In this document: piece by piece, positions 37,417 to 46,459 of the stretch
How positions within the stretch are numbered: the first letter of the stretch is position 1
How the letters are laid out: the number at the start of each line of letters is the position of its first letter
Source: Pseudoalteromonas flavipulchra NCIMB 2033 = ATCC BAA-314
GTDB taxonomy: Bacteria > Pseudomonadota > Gammaproteobacteria > Enterobacterales > Alteromonadaceae
NCBI GenBank assembly: GCA_000814665.1
Contig: JWIH01000009.1
Coordinates: forward strand, 62,001-126,000
Direction of reading: 5' to 3'
DNA: 64,000 nt
Program-made: the position numbers and the translations under genes
The notes under the pieces: generated by a model
The model's input: the letters and a program-made list of their open reading frames with translations, nothing else
The model's database searches: none
What the model was told of the DNA's origin: nothing

Positions 37417-40368
37417 TCACTCAAAAGTATACCTCACACCAACCGAGTATCTTGGACCGTATTGACGAGCAAATAAGAATTGCTCTTCATAACGACCATA
37501 TCCTTGCTCGGTTTCATTGTTTAAGTTAATACCTTCAAAGAACACCGTAAACTGCTCATCAATATCGTAATTCACACTCACGTCCCATTGACCGTAAGAC
37601 TTGGCATATTGCGGTGGTGCATCTGCCGAGCCTTGCGCTTGACCTACCCCGATAAGATAAGCGTCACGCCATGCGTAGGTTAACTTCACCGATAACCCGT
37701 CTTTTTCGTAAAATACTTGGAAGTTAGCCGAGTCACTTAACCCCGTCAGCGGTGCTTGCTGCACTAGGCTTTCACTATCGAATTCAACATCGCCATCAAC
37801 ATAAGTTGCGTTTACACCAAGGCCAAAACCCGTTTCACCAAATAAGTGCTGTACCGCCACTTCAAAACCATCAACCGATTTGCTATCGGTATTTTGTGGC
37901 TGGCTGATGTTCCATACCATCAAAGGATCGTCACTGCTTGGCTCAATTTTACCATCGGCATTACCGTGACCATTGGCGAGCATTTGCGCAAAAATGGCAT
38001 CACTGGTTGCCTGCTCTCCACGGGCTTCAATGTCTGCAATCGCTTGTTTATACCTTGGACCATTGTAAATATCGTAAAGACCTTCAATGGTGGTTTGCGT
38101 GATTGTGGTTTGAATAAAGTTATCGACCTCTTTTTTGAAGTAGCCAAGTGACGCGTAACTTCCTTCGTTGTAATAATATTCAAGTGAAAAATCTAGGTTT
38201 GTCGACTCAAACGGTAATAGATTTGTATTGCCTCGAGAGCCAGTTCTCGCTCCCGGTTTTGGGCTGCCTGACAAACTTCTGCCACCCGCAAGATTGCTAA
38301 GCGGCGCACGCGACATCGTTTTGCCCCAAGACGCTCGTGCAATTAAATCTTCGGTGATATCAAAACGCACATCGATCATCGGCAATAAAATGTCGTAATC
38401 TCCTTCCTGCGTTAAGAAATTGTCATCACCGCCTGCAGCGTATTGCATAATCCATTCAGATGGACTGTCCCAATTCACTTGCGTTTCCACACGCTGACGC
38501 ACCACACTTGTCACATCCGTTTGTTCATAGCGCAGGCCTGCATTGATCTGTACAAAGTAATCAGAAAATTCAAACTCCCATTTGGATTGCAAGTAGATGC
38601 TATCAGTGGTTTCATCAACTCTACTTTGGCTGTCTATGCCATCAAAATAGGCGTCCGCCGAGTAGTAGTCAGCACCGATCACATCTTCTGTAAGATACGC
38701 AAGCTGCCTTGCAATAGCTTCATCAAAGTCATAGGTATAGTAATACCCCGGCTGTAAGTCGCTGCCACCACCAGCAAATTGGTCTAGCAAATCACTAGTT
38801 TCATGGCGCGTAAACATACTATCTGGGAAAATTTCTTTAAACGAAGGATTAAAACCCGGTCCTCCTCGTAGACCACTCCACGCTTCATATCCCCCAGTTG
38901 ACTGTTCAGTACGAGCAGCACCAAACTGCACACTCACTAGGCCAATATCAAAACTATCGTTAAACCAAGTGGTATCAAGTTGTAACTGCTCGACCGTCGC
39001 CTCTCCGGGAGAATGGATAAATTGGCTAAAGTTAGAATCAATTTCACTTGCCATGAGTTCATTCGTGCCATTTTTCCAAAGCACATTCGCATGTGGTACT
39101 TCGCCCTGCCGATAATCATAAATCTTAGTGAACAACTGATCTGAGCCTAAGATGATTTGACCATCACTACCCAAGCCTTTATCTGCGCCATTATCGGTTT
39201 CGTTTTTTGAGTCGTGATAATCAAGCTCTACATGCCAATTATCGTTAATTTGCCAGTCCAGATTTAATCCAAGTGAACGCGCCTCGACTTCCGTCGTATT
39301 TCTATTTGCAGTGAACGACGCATCATTACCGCCAATATCGGCATAAACCGCGGTGCCATTGGCATCTAACTCATAGGCATTTATATTACCGCCAAACTCA
39401 TTCCAAATACCCCAACCCACCGTATTAGAGCCAGTTACGGCAAGGCTTGCCGTGTAGTCTAAGGTGGCAACAAAACCGTTAGTCGGTGCATATTGAAAGG
39501 TAACTTGACCGTTCGTTCTTTCTCGCTCTAGATCTTCGATGCCGTAGTTCATGTCTTTTGGAAAAAAGTAATTTCCGACTTTATTACCCTCGGTATCTTC
39601 AGCACGACCATCAATGATTTTAGACGGGTCCAAATCAGGTAGATCAACATTGGCCTGCCAGCCTTGAATATTGGCTTGCTGCTTTTGAAAATCACGTTGC
39701 TGATGGGAGAAGGAAAATCCAAAACCAAAGGTTTCATCGGCAAAGGTATTACTATAAACCGCGGAAACCTCAGGTGTAACATCATCTCCCGCTTCGTTAG
39801 AGGTATCAACAATCGCCTTTGCTGTTGCGCTAAAGTGTTGCCCTGGGCGTTGTAGTGGCTTAGCCGTGACAATGTTGACCAAAGCCCCTAAACCGCCACT
39901 TGGTACATCAGCACGTCCGGTTTTATATACCTCAAGCGCACTCACGCCTTCAGCGGCTAGGTTTTCCAAGTTATACGAGCGAGTATTACCTGTGCCCGGC
40001 ATTTGACGACCATTTAATGTCACCAAGTTAAAATCAGGCCCAAAACCACGTACGGTAATTTGGCTGCCTTCACCGTTGGCACGGCTGACCGAAACACCGG
40101 TGATCCGTTGTAAAGATTCGGCTAAGTTGGTATCTGGAAATTTCCCCATTTCCTCTGCCGAAATGGCATCCATAACCCCCGATGCGGAGCGCTTTAAATC
40201 CATTGAACGGATCAAACTTCCGCGGATCCCTTTCACTTCGATCACTTCGACTTTTTCGGCTGCTTGTTGCTCTTCAGCTTGAGCTATGCTGACCATTCCC
40301 GCATTCATCGCTATTGCTAGCGACAACTGAGCGGCAAGCTTACTTTTATTGAATTGTTTGTTATTCAT
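37417..40368 (-). CDS. TonB-dependent receptor for oligosaccharides (laminarin-type)
   Basis: 983 residues with a signal peptide (cleavage near SIAQAEE), a TonB box (EVIEVKGIRGSL) and a plug domain with the SAEEMGKFPDTNLAESLQRI signature typical of the large oligosaccharide TonB receptors of Alteromonadales. The barrel ends in GVRYTFE. It lies 70 bp downstream of the GH16 laminarinase gene in the same direction, so it should import the enzyme's beta-glucan oligosaccharides across the outer membrane (inference from context). Its only terminator is downstream. No operator is visible in the 70-bp gap, so it should share the GH16 promoter. Confidence 0.93.
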   Translation of the reverse strand: MNNKQFNKSKLAAQLSLAIAMNAGMVSIAQAEEQQAAEKVEVIEVKGIRGSLIRSMDLKRSASGVMDAISAEEMGKFPDTNLAESLQRITGVSVSRANGEGSQITVRGFGPDFNLVTLNGRQMPGTGNTRSYNLENLAAEGVSALEVYKTGRADVPSGGLGALVNIVTAKPLQRPGQHFSATAKAIVDTSNEAGDDVTPEVSAVYSNTFADETFGFGFSFSHQQRDFQKQQANIQGWQANVDLPDLDPSKIIDGRAEDTEGNKVGNYFFPKDMNYGIEDLERERTNGQVTFQYAPTNGFVATLDYTASLAVTGSNTVGWGIWNEFGGNINAYELDANGTAVYADIGGNDASFTANRNTTEVEARSLGLNLDWQINDNWHVELDYHDSKNETDNGADKGLGSDGQIILGSDQLFTKIYDYRQGEVPHANVLWKNGTNELMASEIDSNFSQFIHSPGEATVEQLQLDTTWFNDSFDIGLVSVQFGAARTEQSTGGYEAWSGLRGGPGFNPSFKEIFPDSMFTRHETSDLLDQFAGGGSDLQPGYYYTYDFDEAIARQLAYLTEDVIGADYYSADAYFDGIDSQSRVDETTDSIYLQSKWEFEFSDYFVQINAGLRYEQTDVTSVVRQRVETQVNWDSPSEWIMQYAAGGDDNFLTQEGDYDILLPMIDVRFDITEDLIARASWGKTMSRAPLSNLAGGRSLSGSPKPGARTGSRGNTNLLPFESTNLDFSLEYYYNEGSYASLGYFKKEVDNFIQTTITQTTIEGLYDIYNGPRYKQAIADIEARGEQATSDAIFAQMLANGHGNADGKIEPSSDDPLMVWNISQPQNTDSKSVDGFEVAVQHLFGETGFGLGVNATYVDGDVEFDSESLVQQAPLTGLSDSANFQVFYEKDGLSVKLTYAWRDAYLIGVGQAQGSADAPPQYAKSYGQWDVSVNYDIDEQFTVFFEGINLNNETEQGYGRYEEQFLFARQYGPRYSVGVRYTFE

Positions 40369-40438
40369 GACTGCCCTGCGATTCTATTCTTGCTGCTGGA
40401 TCACCGAGTTCAAAGCACTATTGGCGATCCACACTGGC

Positions 40439-43093
40439 TTATTGACTGACGATTTCAACATTGTCTATGCGGTAAACGGCGCCCTCGCCCATTCCCCAGC
40501 TGGGGAATACCATCAAGACATCAATGGCACTAATATCGAGTCCAGCATCGTACAAAGCTTGAAGTGGAAACGTATACGTTTGCCATTTGCCAACTTCTGG
40601 AGCTTGACCTTCAGCGCTTTGGTTCAGAGCAAGCTCTACCGCTGCACTGGCATCATTTGACTCAATTTTAAACAGCCATTGAGCGTCGATATTTGCAGGT
40701 GTTGAAGTCACCTTCATATCAAACTTAACTACGCCAGTTTCTAGTAAATGGGAAGCATCATAATAGACATCGTCATCCGCTAAAAACCCCATCACGGTTG
40801 GGGTTGCACCAATAACAAATTGCGCAACTTGACCATGGGCTGCATCTTCGTCGACTTCGATTGTGGGTGTAGAGCCACCACAGCAATCCCAAATTGACCA
40901 CTGCTCAGCAGCTTGATCTTTGAATAAGCTTAGACCGCCACTCGCCTTGTCACCGTCAGGATGAAAGATTTTTGCGTTATCAACACGATAAACCGCACCG
41001 CTACCTGAGCCCCAAGCTGGGAAAATCATCACCACATCAATTGCACTTGGATCAAGTCCTGCCTGAGCCAAAGCTTCAATTGAGAAAGTATAGGTTTGCC
41101 ATTCACCGGCCTGTGGCGCTACACCCTCTTGTGATTCAGACAGTGGTAACTCAACCGCACTCGCGGCATTGTCAGACTCAATTTTAAGTAGCCAAGGGGC
41201 ATCAGGCGTTGACGGTAGGCTCATGACTTTCATCTCAAACTGTACTACGCCACCTGCTAAAATTGCAGTTGCATCAAACGGCTTTCCAGCTCCGCCCACT
41301 TCTGTTCGAGACGAAAACCCCATTACCGTTGGTGTGTCACCAATCGTAAATTCAGCAACAATACCATGCGTCGCATCGTCAGAGACTTCAGCCGGTGCCG
41401 AGCCACCACAACAATCCCAAAGCGGCCACTGCGCGTTAATGGCATTTTCAAATAAGGTCAACGAAGGTAAGTTTGTATCCTGTGCAATCTCAACCTTATC
41501 AACACGATAGATAGCACCATTACCAGCCCCCCATGCTGGGAAAATCATCACTACATCAATAGCTGACACATCAAGTCCTGCATCAGCCAACTGCTGTAGT
41601 GGGAAGGTATAAGTTTGCCACGAGCCTGCGGCTGGTGATTGTCCTTCAACGCTTGCAAAAAGATCGAGTTCAGCAGCGCTAGAAGCACCTTGGCTTTCAA
41701 CTTTAAATTTCCATGCTGCGCTCGGGTCTGAAGGCATTTGTGTCACTTGCATATCGAACCGAATATAGCCCGCTTCTAGCATACTCGTTGCATCAAATGG
41801 CGAGGCTTTACCGCTTGGATCTGTGATAAATTCGGCACGGCTGGTAAAGCCATTTACGGTTGGCGTCTCACCGACCATAAACTCAACAACATTGCCACGG
41901 CTTTCGTCTGCAACCAATGCAGGCGTAGAGCCACCACAACAATCCCAAGCTGGCCAGTTAACGTTAAAATTATCATCAAAGATGGTTAGGTTTTTAGCGG
42001 TACCCGAAGAAGGTGGCGACGGGATAGGTGCTTCACCTTCGACTAACGCATCCTCAAGGTCGTCGTAGCCTGGGCGCACCGTTTCACATCCTTTGCCCGT
42101 TTCAGGGTTAGAGCCGCATTCATACACTCTGACATAGTCAACCACAAACGATTGTCCGTTCACAAAGGCGTCCGAGTCGATACCTTTATTATTAACGTTT
42201 TCTGGCCAATCACCACCAACGGCAAGGTTTAAGATAAGATGAAACGGCTGATCAAAAGGCGCACTATCCCAATGAGTAACCAGCTCGCCAGAACCTTGCT
42301 CGTAGTATTCAGCAAACCATCCACGGTGTTTTAAGCCAACCGCTTCTTGCTTTGAGTTGTAACGAACCTCCGATTGACGTTGCGTGGCATAGAGATAACC
42401 ATCAACGTACCAACGGATCTCACCCTCTTGCCACTCCACAGCATAGGTATGGAAGTCATCGGCTGGATTTACGCCATCAGGTATGGCGTATGCTTTACCG
42501 GTGTGAACATTATTAGGCCAATCACGGCCGTAATGAAGCGTGCCATGCACGTTAGATTCAACCGAGCCGTCTTCATTAGCGACCTTGAGGTTTACCGCTT
42601 CCATGATGTCTATTTCACCAGACTTGGGCCAGCCACCGTAAACCTCATCCGTAGGCAACATCCAAAACGCCGGCCAGCTGCCTTGCCCGCTTGGTAGCTT
42701 GGCCCGCATTTCGAATCTGCCATACTTAAAGTCAGCTTTATATTTGGTGTTCAATCTTGCCGAGGTATACGGCAGTTGTGCGCCTGCTTGCGCAGGGGTA
42801 GCGACAATATTCAGCATGCCATCGGCAATAAACGCGTTCTGTTCACTGTCGGTGTAACACTGTTTTTCATTGTTGCCACCGCCGTCGCAATTTACCTCGT
42901 GCGTCCACTTAGATGTGTCTATCGCATCGCTATCAAATTCATCGCTCCACACTAGCGTCCAATCTGAAACCGGCGCTGTGGTATCAACGGATTTATAATT
43001 AGTTTCTGTCTCGGCGCTTCCGCCACATCCCGCTATGATAGCCACAGAGATTGCGGTACATAGCCTTGTTAATTTTCTTGCTGCAATTTTCAT
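40439..43093 (-). CDS. GH16 beta-1,3-glucanase (laminarinase) lipoprotein with three C-terminal binding modules
   Basis: 884 residues. Lipoprotein signal with IIAGC near 19-23. Residues about 40-330 are a GH16 beta-jelly roll with catalytic GEIDIMEA (Glu160, Asp162, Glu165), GSWPAFWMLP and an HLILNLAVGGDWPEN loop. Residues about 370-884 are three tandem modules spaced about 177 residues apart, each with WDCCGGS near its start and a VxMxFPxWGxGxGAVYRxDN ending, like carbohydrate-binding jelly rolls related to the ExoP C-terminal domain. It should cleave laminarin at the cell surface. Two LacI-type operators lie 160-215 bp upstream of ATG 43093. The TonB receptor follows in the same transcript. 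Confidence 0.93.
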   Translation of the reverse strand: MKIAARKLTRLCTAISVAIIAGCGGSAETETNYKSVDTTAPVSDWTLVWSDEFDSDAIDTSKWTHEVNCDGGGNNEKQCYTDSEQNAFIADGMLNIVATPAQAGAQLPYTSARLNTKYKADFKYGRFEMRAKLPSGQGSWPAFWMLPTDEVYGGWPKSGEIDIMEAVNLKVANEDGSVESNVHGTLHYGRDWPNNVHTGKAYAIPDGVNPADDFHTYAVEWQEGEIRWYVDGYLYATQRQSEVRYNSKQEAVGLKHRGWFAEYYEQGSGELVTHWDSAPFDQPFHLILNLAVGGDWPENVNNKGIDSDAFVNGQSFVVDYVRVYECGSNPETGKGCETVRPGYDDLEDALVEGEAPIPSPPSSGTAKNLTIFDDNFNVNWPAWDCCGGSTPALVADESRGNVVEFMVGETPTVNGFTSRAEFITDPSGKASPFDATSMLEAGYIRFDMQVTQMPSDPSAAWKFKVESQGASSAAELDLFASVEGQSPAAGSWQTYTFPLQQLADAGLDVSAIDVVMIFPAWGAGNGAIYRVDKVEIAQDTNLPSLTLFENAINAQWPLWDCCGGSAPAEVSDDATHGIVAEFTIGDTPTVMGFSSRTEVGGAGKPFDATAILAGGVVQFEMKVMSLPSTPDAPWLLKIESDNAASAVELPLSESQEGVAPQAGEWQTYTFSIEALAQAGLDPSAIDVVMIFPAWGSGSGAVYRVDNAKIFHPDGDKASGGLSLFKDQAAEQWSIWDCCGGSTPTIEVDEDAAHGQVAQFVIGATPTVMGFLADDDVYYDASHLLETGVVKFDMKVTSTPANIDAQWLFKIESNDASAAVELALNQSAEGQAPEVGKWQTYTFPLQALYDAGLDISAIDVLMVFPSWGMGEGAVYRIDNVEIVSQ

Positions 43094-43147
43094 CAGTTAC
43101 CCCGATGCAAAACGTCGTTGTCAAATGGTTGAATACTAAGAACTTTA

Positions 43148-43212
43148 TTATTTAACCTGAGGCTTAGATAAGCCGTCGATTAACTCATCGTTTCTCAGAG
43201 CAGGTTATTTAG
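43148..43212. repeat. Partial copy of the TAACCTGAG-ended repeat
   Basis: The stretch TTTAACCTGAGGCTTAGATA and the following AACTCATCGTTTCT match one end of the elements at 4901-5105 and 26537-26787, with a few substitutions. A GGTTATTT close to 43203 may be the other terminus. It is therefore a short, decayed copy, located between the GH16 start and its upstream operators. The rest of the 43094-43546 gap holds the operators and no further gene. Confidence 0.55.
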
Positions 43213-43253
43213 CTATACGCTGGAAGACTACTCAGCGCGTTCCTAGCAATAAA

Positions 43254-43267
43254 TGTAAGCGCTTACA
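43254..43267. promoter_or_regulatory. LacI-family operator 1 upstream of GH16
   Basis: TGTAAGCGCTTACA is a perfect 14-bp palindrome and differs by one or two bases from the two operators near the local lacI gene, so the same LacI regulator should bind here. Confidence 0.88.
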
Positions 43268-43294
43268 AATGGAGTTAAAAAAACACACGCAAAA

Positions 43295-43308
43295 TGTAAG
43301 CGCTTTCA
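43295..43308. promoter_or_regulatory. LacI-family operator 2 upstream of GH16
   Basis: TGTAAGCGCTTTCA is identical over all 14 bases to operator 1 at 30918-30931. Its centre is 41 bp from the perfect palindrome at 43254. Confidence 0.88.
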
Positions 43309-43546
43309 CAAAAGTAAACTAAGTTAATTTATTCGTCAATATTAAATTGTCATAAGGTGAAAATCTGCATGCCATAAATACAGACTTAACAGATCAGTAG
43401 CATCTAATAAAACCGCAGCAGAAAAAGCTGTAAAGGGGCTTTACATGTTTACGCAATCGCTACGTCCAGATAAATCATACGCTTTCGCTTGGTTGACAAT
43501 ACAGTTAAACTCACTGAGATTATTAGCAAAAAATTAGGGTCATGTT

Positions 43547-44020
43547 ATGAAATCATATTTCCTTTTAGTTGCAGCAGCATGTGTTATGAGTGGTTGCATG
43601 ACCACCAACCCAAGCAGTAACCAGCGCCTCTGTGAAACGACACTACACAATTACATAAAATATCGAGATTCGGGTTTAGCGCAAGAATATCAAAGTGTTT
43701 TTACAAAGGATGCAACATTTAGTATCCCAGCACTCAATATCAATATTACTGGCGCTGAAGAAATAACAATAAGGCAGCAACAAGCTATAAAAACAACAAA
43801 GAGTATGCACATGATAACCAGTGCCGATATTCAACCTATCGAGGCAAATAAGTTTAGTGCTAACAGCTACTTTGTTCTTTATCAGCAGCCAAAATCTCAA
43901 TCCGATGCCCCAATCACTGTATTTAACGGTGTGTATGAAGACGAGCTAAAAGTAATCGATGGCCGATGTTTAATCAATCACCGCCTTGTTAACGTGATCA
44001 AAAAAGAGATTTGGCATTAG
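43547..44020 (+). CDS. Lipoprotein of unknown function (NTF2/SnoaL-like fold possible)
   Basis: 157 residues. A lipoprotein signal ends at VMSGC (Cys17), so it is membrane anchored. The mature part begins with CETTLHNYIKYRDSG, followed by FTKDATFSIPALNINITGAEEI and a C-terminal YEDELKVIDGRCLINHRLVNV. This resembles the nuclear transport factor 2-like layout of SnoaL-like proteins (inference from pattern). Two cysteines in the mature part may form a disulfide. No operon partner. The function is unknown. Confidence 0.75.
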   Translation: MKSYFLLVAAACVMSGCMTTNPSSNQRLCETTLHNYIKYRDSGLAQEYQSVFTKDATFSIPALNINITGAEEITIRQQQAIKTTKSMHMITSADIQPIEANKFSANSYFVLYQQPKSQSDAPITVFNGVYEDELKVIDGRCLINHRLVNVIKKEIWH

Positions 44021-44118
44021 GCGTTATTAGCCCGGTTATTGTTTGTGGCATTGTGCAATTTTGTACAAGACTTTTTGAGTGAAGACAGATACGCTTTTCA
44101 TCAATGGGGGAGAGAATT

Positions 44119-44919
44119 ATGCAACACTCAAAGTTTAGTTTTCACCGTGAACTCGGTGGCCTAGAAGTACTACACAACATTGATAAGCAGGAAGACTTTG
44201 GTAGACATAGCCACAGCGGCTATACGCTTGCCCTAGTGGATAGTGGTGCGCAGCGATTCTACCGCAGTGGCGGTGAACACTTAGCTAGTCAGCATAGTGT
44301 CATTTTGATTAATGCAGAGCAGGTGCACGACTGCAGAAAGGCGTCCAAAGATAAGTCTTCATACCGTTCACTCTACCCAACGCCTGAACTATTTAATCAG
44401 TTTCTTGGCGATGGCAAGGCAATGGCTCCTTTTTTCCATGATGCAGTGGTACACGACCGAGCGCTTGCGGCACTCATGAACACCACTTTTAATGTTTTAG
44501 AATGTGATACCAGCGTGCTTGAAAAGCAGTCTCAACTTATAACTCTGCTATCTTATTTAAGCAATAAGCAAGGCAAAGTCACATTCGATACAAAAATCCC
44601 TTCGGTTAAGCAACGAATTGCCACAGCACGCCATTTTCTTTTGGATAATTTATTTGAAGATGTGTCACTCGACTCCTTAGCGAGCCTTGTCGGCATGAGT
44701 CCCTTTTACTTTATTCGCGTATTTAAGGCCCACACTGGCCTCACTCCCCATGCCTTTCAAATACAACACCGGCTTAATCATGCCAAGGCATTACTGCGCA
44801 GTGGCAAAAGTGTTTCCCATGCAGCATTAAGCGTAGGCTTTTATGACCAAAGCCATTTCAACCGTCACTTTAAAAAGAATATGGGGATCACTCCCAGTCA
44901 ATATAGCAAGGCTTGTTAA
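44119..44919 (+). CDS. AraC family transcriptional regulator
   Basis: 266 residues from ATG 44119, which has GGGGGAGAG upstream; the ATG at 44104 overlaps that site. The N-terminal half is a cupin-like arabinose-binding domain (HSGYTLALVDSGAQRF). The C-terminal half has the two AraC helix-turn-helices (LDSLASLVGMSPFYFIRVFK and VSHAALSVGFYDQSHFNRHF). It ends 1 bp before azlC starts, so it is in one transcript with azlCD and probably controls them or is controlled with them (inference). It may respond to a branched-chain amino acid or another ligand. Confidence 0.93.
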   Translation: MQHSKFSFHRELGGLEVLHNIDKQEDFGRHSHSGYTLALVDSGAQRFYRSGGEHLASQHSVILINAEQVHDCRKASKDKSSYRSLYPTPELFNQFLGDGKAMAPFFHDAVVHDRALAALMNTTFNVLECDTSVLEKQSQLITLLSYLSNKQGKVTFDTKIPSVKQRIATARHFLLDNLFEDVSLDSLASLVGMSPFYFIRVFKAHTGLTPHAFQIQHRLNHAKALLRSGKSVSHAALSVGFYDQSHFNRHFKKNMGITPSQYSKAC

Positions 44920-44920
44920 T

Positions 44921-45604
44921 ATGAAAGTCGCAGTATGCAAAGGCTTTTGGGATATGTTGCCATTAAATCTCGCCGTGCTTCCTTGGGGAATATTGTGTGG
45001 CTCCCTTGCCGTGCAAAATGGCTTTACGCCGCTCGAGGCACAGTTAATGTCGTTATTAGTTTTTGCAGGCTCAGCGCAGTTAGTGGCAATAGAGCTTATT
45101 GCCAAAGACACCACGCTTATCACCTTGCTTGCGACTACCTTTATTATTAGCGCGAGACATTTACTCTATGGCCTTGCTATCCGCAACAAAATGATAGATA
45201 AGCCCCTTAAATGGCGTGGCCCCATTGCGTTTTTTCTCACTGACGAATTGTTTGCGTTTTCCCATCACCACCGCGCCTATCAAGGCAAACTTCGGCTCGT
45301 GTATGCGCTCATCGCAGGTGGTAGCTTTTATGTTGCATGGAATCTGTGGACGCTCATTGGTATCGTCGCAGGTCAGTTTTTACCTGACTTGACCAACCTT
45401 GGCTTAGACTTCGCGATTGCGGCAATATTTATTGCTTTAGTGGTCCCGAGTATTAACGCATTACCCGTGTTATGTGCTTGTTTAACATCGGCAGTAACTA
45501 TCTTAGTGTTCAAACTGATCCATTTTGAATTTGGTTTAATCGCCTCAGCACTACTCGGGATGTCGGTGGGATATGTGCTACAAAGTAAAAAGGAGCGTGT
45601 ATGA
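44921..45604 (+). CDS. azlC: AzlC family branched-chain amino acid exporter subunit
   Basis: 227 residues from ATG 44921, directly after the AraC stop codon; the longer frame from 44843 overlaps the AraC coding region. Six predicted helices with the AzlC signatures LPLNLAVLPWGILCG, FAGSAQLVAIELI and RHLLYGLAI. Together with AzlD it exports branched-chain amino acids (and, in Bacillus, their analogues) across the inner membrane. azlD starts inside its stop codon (ATGA overlap), so the pair is translationally coupled. Confidence 0.93.
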   Translation: MKVAVCKGFWDMLPLNLAVLPWGILCGSLAVQNGFTPLEAQLMSLLVFAGSAQLVAIELIAKDTTLITLLATTFIISARHLLYGLAIRNKMIDKPLKWRGPIAFFLTDELFAFSHHHRAYQGKLRLVYALIAGGSFYVAWNLWTLIGIVAGQFLPDLTNLGLDFAIAAIFIALVVPSINALPVLCACLTSAVTILVFKLIHFEFGLIASALLGMSVGYVLQSKKERV

Positions 45605-45900
45605 TCACCACTATTTTAGCCATGGCTTGCGTCACGTTTGCAACTCGGTATCTATTTTTGGCAAAACAACTGCCTTTTACTATCGGCCCTAAACTACAGC
45701 GCTTTTTAAGTTTTAGCGCCCCTTGCGTACTGACCGCCATTTGGGTACCCATTGTATTTATTCAAGACAAGCAACTTGCCATCACGCCAAGCAACCCCTA
45801 TTTAGTCGCCGCAACGGTCGCGGTAATACTGGCGTTTCGTTTTAAAAACCTCTATGTCACCACGTTTGGGAGCCTAGCTGTGTTTTACTTGCTGTACTAA
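45601..45900 (+). CDS. azlD: AzlD family branched-chain amino acid exporter subunit
   Basis: 99 residues and four hydrophobic segments with the AzlD-type TRYLFL, RFLSFSAPCVLTAIWVPI and VAATVAVILAFRFKNLYVT. It is the small partner of AzlC. Its start overlaps the azlC stop by 4 bp. Its last 27 bp overlap the 3' end of the convergent periplasmic-protein gene. Confidence 0.92.
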   Translation: MITTILAMACVTFATRYLFLAKQLPFTIGPKLQRFLSFSAPCVLTAIWVPIVFIQDKQLAITPSNPYLVAATVAVILAFRFKNLYVTTFGSLAVFYLLY

Positions 45901-46323
45901 ATGCGAAATGGTTACGGCCGTTGGATTAAACCCCAAACGCATGAGCGCCGTTTCATCGTCTGCTTTACTCACGCAAACCAATGTACGCTGGTTTAGCGCT
46001 TCGAAGCGCCCCGTCACATGGGCTTCACGGCCAATCGCAGCAAGTGGAAATACCATATCGCCTTGCTCAACTTCGATATTTACGTCTAGGCCATTTGCTA
46101 CTCGCAGCGTCATCCAGCAACCTAATTTTCTGCAAACATGAGTGACCACCCCTTTTACGGTCACAAGGTTTGTTGTGTAGTCATTGAGATTTGGCAATAT
46201 GTGCTCTGCCTCGACTAACTTAGACATGTCTGCACCACCGGCAAATTCTAGCGGGCTTGAAAAGCTAAACCGAGAAAATACCGCCAAAGAGAGTGCTGTT
46301 AGTTTTATCGTATCCTTCATCAT
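45874..46323 (-). CDS. Periplasmic DUF4920-like protein
   Basis: 149 residues with an N-terminal signal peptide (about 1-22). The core VTVKGVVTHVCRKLGCWMTLRVANGLDVNIEVEQGDMVFP (seen in pieces: VVTHVCRKLGCWMTL and DMVFPLAAIGREAHVTGRF) matches the DUF4920 layout, an OB-like beta barrel with a CxxxGCW motif. Such small periplasmic proteins may bind metal through the two cysteines (inference). It converges on azlD with a 27-bp overlap of coding ends. The gene is alone; ATG at 46323 with another ATG one codon on. Confidence 0.8.
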   Translation of the reverse strand: MMKDTIKLTALSLAVFSRFSFSSPLEFAGGADMSKLVEAEHILPNLNDYTTNLVTVKGVVTHVCRKLGCWMTLRVANGLDVNIEVEQGDMVFPLAAIGREAHVTGRFEALNQRTLVCVSKADDETALMRLGFNPTAVTISHLVQQVKHS

Positions 46324-46459
46324 TGCGACTCCATAGCTTTTATCACTATTACCTCATCAATTGCTTACTCCTATAAAAAGTTATGGAGCATCAATCATAT
46401 AGCTATATAAAAGTACAATTCGCAACTAAAATCAACACAAAAGTTAATAAAAGGTAAAT

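Noticed and set aside
37846..38757. Several ~100-residue + strand frames opposite the TonB receptor
   Set aside because: Antisense to a strongly conserved receptor gene, with no recognisable domains.
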